NCBI GenBank assembly: GCA_009786925.1
Contig: WRGY01000127.1
Location: 113,010-177,009, forward strand
Reading direction: 5' to 3'
Length of the DNA: 64,000 nucleotides
From: Defluviitaleaceae bacterium
Lineage (GTDB): Bacteria > Bacillota > Clostridia > Lachnospirales > WQUN01
Both the position numbers and the translations under genes were made by a program. Below, piece after piece: positions 1 through 9,128 of this stretch (position 1 is the stretch's first letter; every line of letters begins with the position of its first letter). A model generated the notes under the pieces. That model was not told the origin of the DNA. It was given only the letters and a program-made list of their open reading frames with translations, and searched no databases.

Positions 1-394
1 CTCCACTTTCTATGAAGGAGCGCAATGCCTTGTATTCTATTTCAATCTCATACTCCGAAAGGGCGAGCTGTATAGAATAATCATTTTTTAACAAAACACT
101 CTCTATACCATGCAAGATTTCTGAATTAACATAGCCAATAAAGCCCAAAAGCACCCCTATACTACGCCGCGCACCACCCGCGTTTTGCGTAGATACAAAA
201 GTCCCCACACCCTGCCGCCGCTCCAAGATGTTTTCGTACTCCAAAACACCCACCGCTTGGCGCACAGTCTGGCGACTAATGCTGAAAATCTCCATCAGCT
301 CGCCTTCTGAATAAAACTTGTCTCCATTTTTAAGGTTGTTAATTTCGATTTGCTGTTTTACCCATTCTACGACTTTAGCATATTTGGCCTGCAA
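1..394 (-). CDS. GntR-family (AraR-like) transcriptional regulator, C-terminally truncated by the window edge
   Basis: The reading frame is open from a TTG at 394 down to base 1 (131 codons), so only the N-terminal part is present. Residues ~1-70 form a GntR winged helix-turn-helix: YSEGELMEIFSISRQTVRQAV is followed by LEYENILERRQGVGTF, the usual wing. From ~residue 80 the text RRSIGVLLGFIGYVNSEILHGIE looks like the start of a LacI/periplasmic-binding-protein sensor, so the whole protein would be an AraR-type sugar-responsive repressor. TTG was chosen because AAAAGGGG lies about 8 nt upstream and no ATG or GTG fits better. The inducer and targets cannot be told from this fragment. Confidence 0.8.
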   Translation of the reverse strand, partial: MQAKYAKVVEWVKQQIEINNLKNGDKFYSEGELMEIFSISRQTVRQAVGVLEYENILERRQGVGTFVSTQNAGGARRSIGVLLGFIGYVNSEILHGIESVLLKNDYSIQLALSEYEIEIEYKALRSFIESG

Positions 395-414
395 CCCTAA
401 CACCCCTTTTTATG

Positions 415-451
415 TAAAAAAAGCAACTGATGGTATTGTACCACCAGTTGC
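415..451 (-). terminator. Rho-independent terminator of the giant secreted-protein gene
   Basis: GCAACTG (423-429) pairs with CAGTTGC (445-451), extended by TGGT/ACCA inside. On the minus strand the stem is followed by a run of T (plus-strand A run 415-422). It ends the transcript of the 466-7221 gene, just before the GntR regulator start. Confidence 0.75.
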
Positions 452-465
452 TTTGTGTGGCTAGA

Positions 466-3400
466 CTATAAAATAATTTCGAAGCTCCTTGTTGTATCGT
501 CCCAATCCACTACCGCGCCGAAGAAGTATGCAACAAACCTCGCGGGCAACATTGTCCTTCCATCGACAATCATCGGCGGAACATCCATACCCAGTGCAGA
601 AAGCTCCGGTGTAATAACTCCGATGGGTACGATTAGTGTTTGGCCGTCTTTTGTGAGTGATACCTGCCGTGTTGCGTCGTCCCAGCCTACCTCTGCGCCA
701 AGCGCGTATGAGATAAAGCGTATGGGAAGCAGTGTTCTGCCGCCTTCGACGATGGGCAATACGTCCATGGCCAGAGACATTGCGTTGTCGGCAAGGTCTA
801 CTATGAAGTAGGAGTCAAGACCGATAACGAGTCTGCGTAATTCTTCTACATACTCAATGGTGAAAGAGCCTGTAAACTCCGCCTCGAATACGAAATAGCC
901 TGTATCTGTATCAAATCTGCCGCCGATGATTTCGCCGTCCTCTGTGACTGCTACCAGTCTGTGGACATTAACGCCTTCGAGGTCAAAGTCAGCAAGTGAT
1001 ACAAGTATTCGCATGGGCGATACGGGAAGATGTGTGACCGCCACGGTGTAGAGTACACTGTCATTGCCTTCTGCAAATCCACCCGGTGCCTGGGTGGTGG
1101 TTGCTTGTGGTTCAGCCGGTTGTGTACCTGCCGGTCTTACGATTACAGCACCGCCGCCGCCCGGTGGTCTCGGTCTGACGACTTCTCCGGGTGTTGTGCC
1201 ACATGTGCATGGGTCGTTGTCACAGATGTCGCAGAGGTCATAATCTCCGTCATCGTCACCTTGTTCCAGTACGACGAGACTAAATATTTCGGATAATGCT
1301 GTCACACCGCGGAATAGTGTTGCGGTAAGGACAACCGATACATCGCCGTCTGTCGGGCGGGTTACAACGCCGGTCGCCGCATTTAGGGTTGCAGGACGGC
1401 TGGAGTGCCACGCGATAGACACGCCGTTGATGGATGTCGGCAAAGTGCCGAGGTTTGTTCTTACTTCGCTTTGCAACGTGTTTTCTCCGCGTATGCTGTC
1501 CCATGTGATAGCCGCCAAAGCGTCTGCCACGGCAATCCTGTCTAAGCAGGCAGGACAATCATTATCATCACAGCAGTAGAAATTAACACGTTCCAATACG
1601 ATTTCATAAATATTAAAATCGGGATGCGGCCCTACGCCATAAGCACCGAACTGGACGCGAATAGAACCGGCAGGTTCTTCGCCCGCGATAGAATCCAAGT
1701 CAAACTCTACAGAAGCAGTCCAACCGTCCGCAGGAGTTCCGCTGATGGTAGAGCCGGGTAGACTTGCACCGGGGCCAAACCATGGCGGGACATCCCTTCT
1801 TATTAATATAGGTGTCGTACCACCACTGCCGACAAAGGTCAGGCGATATGTCTGGCTCGGTACAAGGTCAAATGACTCCAGCACCACGTCTAAGCCAAAC
1901 CAATAGTTATCTCTGTCGCTTACTGCAATACCTCTGGTATTGCCGGGCGTGTTGATTATTTCAAACGATGCGTCATCACTGTTTGTCAGATGCGGCCCCA
2001 GGTCATCAGCAATCGCCGCGCCCAAAGGCAGAGCCTGAACATAATCACATTCGGACATTCTCCACATCTCTACAACAGAGAACTCGGGTGGTACACCCAA
2101 AATCACATCAAGCTGAATCGTACTAAAGCTTATATGGCCTCTTCCACGATGTGTCTGACCCGGAGAAGCTCCGGAGTTATTAGTGAGTGTGATATACAAC
2201 GCGCTTGCATGATTTGTGCCATCGAAAAGGAATGCAGTGGGGACTGAAACGGTGGCAACCGCAGGGGCATCACCGGCAGTTTGGTGTACAGATACATACA
2301 TTCCATTGCCCGACACAAGATGTGTGACACCCTGTGGGTCAACACCGGGACCTACGGACAAATCTGTCCATGTTAAAATCCGTCTGTTTTGGAAGCCTGA
2401 TGGCATATTGAATGTCAGGAGAGCCGAAGTAATGCCGTCAGGTGCAGTTTGACTGAAATTGTCCAAACATAATCTAAGCACTACAAAGTCTCCTGCATAG
2501 GTGGGTTCGTTTAATAGTATTGAGCCTGAGGCACCCGGGCCGACAAGGCTGACTCGGGGGTCTACAAATGTGGGCATGGGTGGATTAGAAGTAGGATTAG
2601 ACGTATTGTCTCCCATTACAACCCATACCAGCTCTTCCAGCTCGGGTGGTGCCGCCCATGCTTCAATGATAATGCCCAGTTCTACAACTTGCTCATGGTT
2701 TTGTGGGTTAAACACTCGGTCACGAGTACCGTTACCGACTGCAATCCTGTCAGGCATTTCGAAATATCCACGCAGGGTTATTTGTTGCTCACCCATAAAT
2801 CCGGGCAACAAAGCGATATTGTCAAAGTCCCACTCCGGGAATACGTGATAACCCCAGCCGCGCTCGGTTTCAATCCATGCGGTATCGGGCAAATCCCATT
2901 CTTCTACAGGTGTGCCGTGAGGTATGACAAGTCTTCCGCCTGATAGCTCCCAAAGATTTTCTCTGTGGTCGCCCCAGTTATGCCAAACTTGACCTGTCCA
3001 GTCGTTAGGATTAAGAGGTGCGACTGAGTCAAGATTTGGGAATATAAATGTCGGAGCCGGGCCGCTGTATACACCAAATGGGTTTGTTAATGCAACGCCT
3101 GTTCTGTTTGCAGGAATATCTGTGCCGATGTATCCGATAATTTGGACACGCACATAGTTACCCCAAACATAACGACCCAGTTCTGCCAAATCCAAATACG
3201 GGCCTTCGTGGATGACGACACCGCCGCCGCGTGTCAGGTCGCGTGTACCACCGTATCCGCCGCGCCATGGATTACCTGTTACCCATTGGATAACGACATT
3301 GCTGTCCGCGCCATACATATCTGCGTCTACTGTAATAACTTGACCATCTACACTGATGCTGTTAATCACAGGTGTAGGCTGGCTCAACAACGCACCTCTG

Positions 3401-6400
3401 CCGCTTGCAGAGTTTCCGGCGGCACCGGGGTTTACACCCAGTCTACGGTCTATGCGTGTTACTGCATAAAACGCACCTTCCAGCATTGCATCTCTTGTTG
3501 CTAATGAGTTGGTGCTGTGGAGGCTGTCAGGTGGCAAAAGCATAACATTCCAGTTGTAACCTGTTTGTTCGATACCATGGGAGTCGTCTGCCGAAAGTGC
3601 CCAGACATTACGACCTGCGGGCATCGTTTCCATGAGGACGTTATCCCACAAAATACGGTCGGAGCGAGTTTCGCCGTCTGCTCTGTTGTAAAGCTCAAAG
3701 CCTAAAACAGAATAGAACATTTTAAACCATGATGCATAGCCTTCTACCATCAATGGGTTGTTAGAAGCACGCATACCCAGTTCGAGGTCCGGCTCTTGGC
3801 CTCTAAAGTTTCCGGGCCAGTCACGATGTGCCGGGAAGTATGGGCTGTCATACCATGTGTGTCTGCCCGGGTGAGCAATCATTGTTACGCCGCCAAGCTC
3901 TTGTGCGCGACGGAAAACACCATGCTCTTCGTTGTGGTTGTGGTCGTGAAGTGGTGCGGGTGCTTCCATTGTGGCACGCTGGGGTACACTTTGTGTAAAG
4001 TTAGCCCAGTAAGTGTTGACGTGATTCATATAGGTTTGTTCGTTTGCATATGGGATGGGAGCCATTCCGCGTTCGGATTGGCTGCTATGCCCTGCCAGTC
4101 TGCGAGCGAGTGTCCTGTGTCCGCCATTTGTCATAAAGAGAGATGTCGGGAACGGGCCTGTAAATGTTCCGTCCAAAACAGAATCGCGCTCTTCTATTGT
4201 CATTTGATGTGCCGGGTTACGCCAATCATTTGGCGGCCACCAGCTCCATGTCCTCGGGGTAGGCCCGACGGCACGCACCGACCAGTCGCCTGTACATATT
4301 ACGTTGTGGTCGGTTACTGCAAGTATGTCAAATCCTTTGTTAAAATGGTCTGCCACCGTATCCCTAAGCAACGCATTACCGTCCGAACGTGTTGTGTGGA
4401 CATGAAGTGCGGTACGGAACTGGTAATGTGTCGCCCAGTTGACGGATGCATATGGGTTTGTGATGGTAAAGGGACCTGTCATCGTAGGGTTCAATGCTCT
4501 TGCGGGGCATGTGCAGTTGTGACTGCCTGAGAGTACACACCATGTGCAGTAGTCGTTATCACAATGTGGGTCGCCGTCACAACGATGTCCGCACTCGTCA
4601 CAACACTCGCCGCTGTCATCACAGTCGTCACAGTTGGGGCCGTAGGAGGGTTCACATTCCGGCAAATCACAGCCGTCGGGACAGATGCGCACGACGCGGA
4701 TTTGGGTATAGGTTGTGATTTCAGACGCGCCTCCGGGGTTAGAGGATAGAGAAATCGTTGCATTACCCATCGCAGTGATTTGTGCCGCTGTCCATGTTAC
4801 GGAGTGGGTAAACTCTGCACCTGCCGCAGCGGGTGCGCCGTCGATTACGGTTCCACCTGCAAGGCCAACAGGGGCACCGGTTCCGCCCTCTACTCGTATA
4901 CGAGGCGTAACAGCCGTCGCGACTGATGCGGTATATTCAAGTCTGTAATAATGGTCATCAATGGGACTGTTTACAGTGGCGAATGCAGCAAGGTTAATGC
5001 GTGGTGCTTGACCGACACCACCCCTGCCTTCCAGCACTATAGTCCTCGGCGGACCCGCAGTTACCGTAAGGCCAACACCGCTACCCAAATGCGTGCTTAA
5101 CCAACCACCGGTGGCTGAAGCAGCGATATTATTTCCCGATAAACCCGGAGCAATCCCGGGATGCGTCTGCATATCGAAGAGAATGTTCTCTGCGACCGGA
5201 GGCTCACACGCCGGTAGGTCACAGCCACTCGGGCAGATACGCACGACGCGGATTTGGGTATAGGTTGTGATTTCGGGCGCGCCTCCGGGGTTGGAGGATA
5301 GTGAAATTGTTGCATTACCCATAGAAGAAATTTGTGCCGCCGTCCATATGACGGAGTGAGTAAACTCTGCACCTGCCGCAGCGGGTGCGCCGTCGATTAC
5401 GGTTCCGGGGGCAACGGGAGCTGCACCGCTTCCACCCTCTACTCGTATACGAGGTGTAACAGCCGTCGCGACTGATGCAGTATATTCAAATCTGTATTCA
5501 TGTCCGTCAATAAATCCGTTTTCGGGGGTGAGTGCGGCTAGGTTGATACGTGGTGCTTGACCGACACCACCTCTACCCTCGAGTACAATCGTCCTTGGCG
5601 GACCCGCAGTTACCGTAAGGCCAACACCGCTACCCAAGTGTGTGCTTAACCAACCACCGGTGGCTGAAGCAGCGATATTATTTCCCGATAGAGCCGGAGT
5701 AATCCCGGGATGCGTCTGCATATCAAAGAGTACTACCTCTCTGGCAGGGCCGGTGGAGCAAGATGCACAGCTACCCGGGATTGACAGCTCTGCATGTATA
5801 AATCTGTGGAACTCTGCCTGCCCGCGGTGGTTGCTGACAAGAGCGGTGGTATCGTTGGGCGAAGCAGGGTCGGGCTGGTTAGTCGTCAGTGTGACATAGA
5901 TGAAGCTTGCAACATTGTCCGATGCGTCAATGAGCATCTCTCTCGGGATGCTATTATTCATCGGAGTTGTGTTGCCTGTGCGCATCCATTCGCCTGTGAT
6001 ATAGCTCGTGGAAAGGAGATGGTCAGTGGTCTCATTGCCCGGTGAAGAGAGGTCTGTCCATATGGCAAGTCTTCTCGTGGCGTTCACGAGACCACCGTCG
6101 TTTGTGAAATTGAGCGAAACATCGGTGGTTGCACTGTTTAGCAAATCTACAAATGCCTGTTGTCCTGCTGTCGGAACGTCGATTGCAAGTCTCAAAATGT
6201 GGCCGACATTATTAGCACCACCCGGAAGCAAGAAAGCCACATCGGCATCCCTGTCACCGACAGGGTTAAGTGTCCATGAAAAAGTGCAGTCGGGGCAAGA
6301 AGCCGACAACGGCATAAAACGAGCAATGACAAGTACATACACTGTCGCTTCAGCAAAAGCCACCTGTACGTATTCCACGGTTTCTACACGCTCGGGATGT

Positions 6401-7221
6401 ACGTATATGCTGTCATTATTTTCTTGGTCGTCATTATATTCGTTATATTCTTCATTTTCTTCTTCGTCTGCTTCTGAATCTTCTGTCGTTTCATTTTCTG
6501 TTTCATCATCTGTTGTTGCGCCATCGCCGGTTGCGTCATCGCTAACCGCTTCACCAGCAACTGCATCATCAGAATAATGAACGTATTCCCCCAAAACCAT
6601 GACCTCATAAGGCTCATCATTGTCAGCGGGGGGGGGTACGCTGTTTTCGTCCGACGGCAAATATTCGCCGTTTTCGTCGGCCTCGTCGCTGTCGCCATAT
6701 TCCGCTTCATCGTTTTCAACTTCATCGTATTCTTCATCATATTCCATGTCATCAGCGGGTTCTTCGCTCTCTTCATCTTGCTCTTCATCATCTTCGGTGT
6801 CACTATTTTCCGCGCCACCCGATTCTTCTGTGCCACCCTGCGGCGGCAGTACATACTCTACTGTGACAATGCGGGCATAGACTGCCGCTCCGATTGCCAG
6901 CGCAGAGGCTGCTTCGTACTCGCATACGGTGAGGACATCACCGTCGATGGCGGTGTAGTCCGACTCGTTACCGTCGAGAGTCCATACTACCTTGTACTCG
7001 GTATCGTCACCGATTTCGGCAACATTTACCAACATGTACGTAAGTGTAAGGTCATCCCCCGGGAATAGCTCACTACCATCAAAAGGCAGTACAACACCCG
7101 AGAAGTCACCACCGCCAAAAAGCCCATAATTTACGGCTTCAGCCAATGCGGTGGAGATTGTGCCAAACACCAAAAGCACCGACAAAACGAGTGCCATGAT
7201 GCGACTTGCAGCTTTCCTCAT
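466..7221 (-). CDS. Giant secreted PHP-domain metallohydrolase with stalk domains (2251 aa)
   Basis: A signal peptide (residues 1-27, ending STALAEA) marks export. Next come an N-terminal beta-type segment, a Asp/Glu-rich spacer (~130-285) and two near-identical 183-residue repeats starting at ~500 and ~683, each opening LFDMQTHPGI and ending VVRICP.GCDLP. A Cys-rich stretch (~850-905) leads into a PHP (polymerase/histidinol phosphatase) domain at ~930-1215 with the metal-ligand motifs HVHTTRSDG, TDHN, AHPGRH and DDSHG. A cohesin-like segment (~1590-1700), an atrophied bacterial Ig domain (~1885-1980, IAWHSSRPATLNAATGVVTRP) and a Pro/Gly/Thr linker follow. The C-terminus (~2130-2251) is a doubled copper-amine-oxidase-N-like stalk domain (VEGGRTLLPIRF, VDGRTMLPARF). 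The start has GGAGGGG upstream. Likely cell-surface phosphoesterase or scaffold; substrate unknown. No sortase motif is seen. Confidence 0.8.
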   Translation of the reverse strand: MRKAASRIMALVLSVLLVFGTISTALAEAVNYGLFGGGDFSGVVLPFDGSELFPGDDLTLTYMLVNVAEIGDDTEYKVVWTLDGNESDYTAIDGDVLTVCEYEAASALAIGAAVYARIVTVEYVLPPQGGTEESGGAENSDTEDDEEQDEESEEPADDMEYDEEYDEVENDEAEYGDSDEADENGEYLPSDENSVPPPADNDEPYEVMVLGEYVHYSDDAVAGEAVSDDATGDGATTDDETENETTEDSEADEEENEEYNEYNDDQENNDSIYVHPERVETVEYVQVAFAEATVYVLVIARFMPLSASCPDCTFSWTLNPVGDRDADVAFLLPGGANNVGHILRLAIDVPTAGQQAFVDLLNSATTDVSLNFTNDGGLVNATRRLAIWTDLSSPGNETTDHLLSTSYITGEWMRTGNTTPMNNSIPREMLIDASDNVASFIYVTLTTNQPDPASPNDTTALVSNHRGQAEFHRFIHAELSIPGSCASCSTGPAREVVLFDMQTHPGITPALSGNNIAASATGGWLSTHLGSGVGLTVTAGPPRTIVLEGRGGVGQAPRINLAALTPENGFIDGHEYRFEYTASVATAVTPRIRVEGGSGAAPVAPGTVIDGAPAAAGAEFTHSVIWTAAQISSMGNATISLSSNPGGAPEITTYTQIRVVRICPSGCDLPACEPPVAENILFDMQTHPGIAPGLSGNNIAASATGGWLSTHLGSGVGLTVTAGPPRTIVLEGRGGVGQAPRINLAAFATVNSPIDDHYYRLEYTASVATAVTPRIRVEGGTGAPVGLAGGTVIDGAPAAAGAEFTHSVTWTAAQITAMGNATISLSSNPGGASEITTYTQIRVVRICPDGCDLPECEPSYGPNCDDCDDSGECCDECGHRCDGDPHCDNDYCTWCVLSGSHNCTCPARALNPTMTGPFTITNPYASVNWATHYQFRTALHVHTTRSDGNALLRDTVADHFNKGFDILAVTDHNVICTGDWSVRAVGPTPRTWSWWPPNDWRNPAHQMTIEERDSVLDGTFTGPFPTSLFMTNGGHRTLARRLAGHSSQSERGMAPIPYANEQTYMNHVNTYWANFTQSVPQRATMEAPAPLHDHNHNEEHGVFRRAQELGGVTMIAHPGRHTWYDSPYFPAHRDWPGNFRGQEPDLELGMRASNNPLMVEGYASWFKMFYSVLGFELYNRADGETRSDRILWDNVLMETMPAGRNVWALSADDSHGIEQTGYNWNVMLLPPDSLHSTNSLATRDAMLEGAFYAVTRIDRRLGVNPGAAGNSASGRGALLSQPTPVINSISVDGQVITVDADMYGADSNVVIQWVTGNPWRGGYGGTRDLTRGGGVVIHEGPYLDLAELGRYVWGNYVRVQIIGYIGTDIPANRTGVALTNPFGVYSGPAPTFIFPNLDSVAPLNPNDWTGQVWHNWGDHRENLWELSGGRLVIPHGTPVEEWDLPDTAWIETERGWGYHVFPEWDFDNIALLPGFMGEQQITLRGYFEMPDRIAVGNGTRDRVFNPQNHEQVVELGIIIEAWAAPPELEELVWVVMGDNTSNPTSNPPMPTFVDPRVSLVGPGASGSILLNEPTYAGDFVVLRLCLDNFSQTAPDGITSALLTFNMPSGFQNRRILTWTDLSVGPGVDPQGVTHLVSGNGMYVSVHQTAGDAPAVATVSVPTAFLFDGTNHASALYITLTNNSGASPGQTHRGRGHISFSTIQLDVILGVPPEFSVVEMWRMSECDYVQALPLGAAIADDLGPHLTNSDDASFEIINTPGNTRGIAVSDRDNYWFGLDVVLESFDLVPSQTYRLTFVGSGGTTPILIRRDVPPWFGPGASLPGSTISGTPADGWTASVEFDLDSIAGEEPAGSIRVQFGAYGVGPHPDFNIYEIVLERVNFYCCDDNDCPACLDRIAVADALAAITWDSIRGENTLQSEVRTNLGTLPTSINGVSIAWHSSRPATLNAATGVVTRPTDGDVSVVLTATLFRGVTALSEIFSLVVLEQGDDDGDYDLCDICDNDPCTCGTTPGEVVRPRPPGGGGAVIVRPAGTQPAEPQATTTQAPGGFAEGNDSVLYTVAVTHLPVSPMRILVSLADFDLEGVNVHRLVAVTEDGEIIGGRFDTDTGYFVFEAEFTGSFTIEYVEELRRLVIGLDSYFIVDLADNAMSLAMDVLPIVEGGRTLLPIRFISYALGAEVGWDDATRQVSLTKDGQTLIVPIGVITPELSALGMDVPPMIVDGRTMLPARFVAYFFGAVVDWDDTTRSFEIIL

Positions 7222-7257
7222 AAATACCCCTCCTGTTATGAAAGTTTAGATGTACGT

Positions 7258-7286
7258 ATATTATGTGCTATGCACAAAAAATGCAA
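7258..7286 (-). promoter_or_regulatory. Sigma-A-type promoter of the giant PHP protein gene
   Basis: Reading the minus strand: TTGCAT (-35, 7286-7281), a 17-bp spacer, then TAATAT (-10, 7263-7258), about 37 bp before the ATG at 7221 and followed by the AGGAGGGG ribosome site. Spacing and sequence are near consensus; no operator is apparent. Confidence 0.5.
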
Positions 7287-7343
7287 GAGATTTTTTAAAT
7301 TTTTAGTAAAACAACTCACGAATAAACATGACGCAACAACAAT

Positions 7344-8307
7344 ATGTATGTTCTTATGACAAATCCAAAAAAACTAAAAAAAGGTGACACCGTAGCAATC
7401 ATCGCAACGAGTAGCCCCGCAAACAAAAAAAAATTAATCGACGGAATAAAAACACTGGAAAACATGGGCTTACATGTGTGCGTAATGGAAAGTTGTCTCA
7501 CCGACGGTGACGAAGAGACCCCATCGTATCTGGCGGCCTCTGATAAAGTCCGCTTGCGCGACCTGCACACCGCCTTTGCGGACAAAAACATAAAAGGTAT
7601 ATTTGTCGCAAGAGGGGGCTATGGCGCGGCTCGCCTATTGCCGCATGTGGACTTCGACCTCATCCGCCAAAATCCAAAAATCTTCGCAGGTTACTCCGAC
7701 GTAACCGCTCTCCACATAGCCATAAATCAAATATGTAAACTTATCACCTATCATGCGCCCATGCCCGCCGCCGACTTGCCCATCGCCGATTCTGCGACAT
7801 TGCATTCCCTTTGGGCATCGATTTTTGATGGAGCTTGCAAAGCAAAATCCGGACGAGAGGGGCATATCTTGACAGGGGGAAATCTATCTGTCATTTGCGC
7901 TTCTCTGGGGACTCCATATGAAATCAATACCCACGGACGGATTTTATTCTTGGAAGAAATCCAAGAGCCGCCATATCGGATAGACAGGATGCTTGTCCAA
8001 CTAAAACAAGCAGGAAAGCTACGTGAAGCGGCGGGGGTTGTGCTTGGCGATTTTTCGCCGGAAAATCCGGACACAATAAATTGTGCTTGGCGATTTTTCG
8101 CCGGAAAATCCGGACACAATAAAGCTCGCCATAAGCGAGCTGTTAGTCCCCGAAGGAAAACCCATCATAGTCGATATACCATGTGGGCATTGTATGCCAA
8201 ATTTAACATTACCGCTGGGTGCTGTCGCAAAAATTTCTACGGAATCATTACATCCACTTCAAATATACTGCCATCCGCAAATACAAGCGGGACGCATACT
8301 ATTTTAG
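7344..8307 (+). pseudogene. LD-carboxypeptidase (LdcA/MccF, peptidase S66) gene frameshifted by a tandem duplication
   Basis: The family removes the terminal D-Ala from muropeptide tetrapeptides in peptidoglycan recycling, using a Ser-Glu-His triad. The N-terminal frame (7344 to ~8080) has the RGGYGAARLLPHVDFDLI motif, the nucleophile elbow FAGYSDVTALH and FLEEIQEPPYRIDRML. At 8038-8123 a 43-bp segment is present twice in tandem, which shifts the frame (+1). The first frame then runs as meaningless sequence to 8540, while the family C-terminus (KLAISELLVPEGKP, GHCMPNLTLPLGA, holding the expected catalytic His) continues in another frame to 8307. The expressed product should lack the His and be inactive. 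No clear ribosome site precedes ATG 7344 (7356 is an alternative). The C-terminal end overlaps cheX on the other strand. Confidence 0.8.
8038..8123 (+). repeat. 43-bp perfect tandem duplication inside the LD-carboxypeptidase gene
   Basis: Copy 1 is 8038-8080 and copy 2 is 8081-8123, each running from TTGTGCTTGGCGA to CACAATAAA without mismatch. Since 43 is not a multiple of three, the duplication breaks the frame; removal of one copy restores it. Each copy holds the imperfect palindrome GATTTTTCGCCGGAAAATC, a structure prone to slippage. Confidence 0.93.
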
Positions 8308-8710
8308 CCACCTTCTCTGCGACGGGAAAGTCTGCGGCAGTCGCATCAAAGCGTAGCTGTGGAGGTTTTATATCCACGACAATTTCTTTTCCCGCAAATA
8401 TCGTAGCGACATTGCCCGATACGATGTTTGCAAGTTCTGACAGGGCAGATTTTGCCATATCATCTTGCAAGGTAGGGACAGGCATACCCATCATCATACG
8501 TGAGACAATGGCACAGCCTGTGGCTTCTTGCATATTATAAACGACATCGCCTTCAAAAGCCCCGATAATACTAACCGAAACGGTAACAGGCGAAGTTGTA
8601 TAAGGATTTGTTTTCACAAATATTTTGCCCACTGTGGGGGTTTCTTGGCACACAGAAGCAAAAACGCGCTGCGCACCCTGTACAAAAGCGTTTACATAAG
8701 ACGCATCCAT
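8237..8710 (-). CDS. cheX: CheX-type chemotaxis phosphatase (157 aa)
   Basis: CheX dephosphorylates CheY-P and helps chemotactic adaptation in the cytoplasm. The protein opens MDASYVNAFVQGAQRVFASV, as in the family, and has the characteristic E-x2-N pair within SALSELANIVSGNVATIF (about residues 85-103). Length 157 is normal. It is the last gene of a minus-strand group with the ytfJ-like gene only 3 bp upstream. A chemoreceptor at the right end of the window shows that the organism is chemotactic. Its 3' end overlaps the tail of the broken carboxypeptidase gene by about 70 bp. Confidence 0.75.
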   Translation of the reverse strand: MDASYVNAFVQGAQRVFASVCQETPTVGKIFVKTNPYTTSPVTVSVSIIGAFEGDVVYNMQEATGCAIVSRMMMGMPVPTLQDDMAKSALSELANIVSGNVATIFAGKEIVVDIKPPQLRFDATAADFPVAEKVAKIVCVPLVFADGSIFEVDVMIP

Positions 8711-8713
8711 TTT

Positions 8714-9106
8714 TTACTCGTCCCCATTCTCATCTTCTGTCTTGTCTTTTTTGTCAAAGAAAGAGCCAAGGTTTAGCTTTGAAAGAATACCGGGCACCAT
8801 ATCAATGAGCTTGTTGACGCTTTCTTGGCTTTTTACGTTAACGAGCTGGACAGTACCGTTTACGATGACAATAACCGCCGAAGGTGACATTTTTGCACCG
8901 AGTGCGCCGCCGCCCGCACCTTTAGCCGCAGTTTTGTCATCGGAGGGCAAATCAGAAAGACCTGTACCCATCCCAAAGGTGACATCTACCAGCGGCACAA
9001 TGATTGTATCCCCAAAATGTACGGCCTCACCGACTACAGTCTTTGTAGAGACAAAGTCCTCCATCTTGGAAAAAAGCGTCTTTAAATTCTCGTTTATATT
9101 ATGCAT
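8714..9106 (-). CDS. ytfJ: YtfJ/GerW-family sporulation protein (130 aa)
   Basis: In Bacillus the YtfJ (GerW) family is a forespore protein needed for normal spore germination. Seen here: the N-terminal NINENLKTLFSKMEDFVSTKTVVGE, then IIVPLVDVTFGMGTG, a Gly/Ala stretch (KGAGGGALGAKMSPSAVIVI) and a charged KKDKTEDENGDE tail. The next gene upstream encodes a DUF2953 protein, the same pairing as ytfI-ytfJ in B. subtilis, which supports the call. The ATG has AAGGAAGA upstream. Confidence 0.85.
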   Translation of the reverse strand: MHNINENLKTLFSKMEDFVSTKTVVGEAVHFGDTIIVPLVDVTFGMGTGLSDLPSDDKTAAKGAGGGALGAKMSPSAVIVIVNGTVQLVNVKSQESVNKLIDMVPGILSKLNLGSFFDKKDKTEDENGDE

Positions 9107-9128
9107 TTCAATCTTCCTTTCGTGTTAT

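Noticed and set aside
455-6880. Several plus-strand ORFs of 80-245 codons across the giant gene
   Set aside because: They lie antisense to a single 2251-codon frame with signal peptide and recognisable domains, lack ribosome sites and have Cys- or Ser-rich low-complexity translations.
8081-8540. The continuation of the carboxypeptidase frame after the duplication
   Set aside because: It gives a Ser/Thr-rich, Arg-rich sequence without family motifs and overlaps cheX antisense; the family C-terminus is in another frame.
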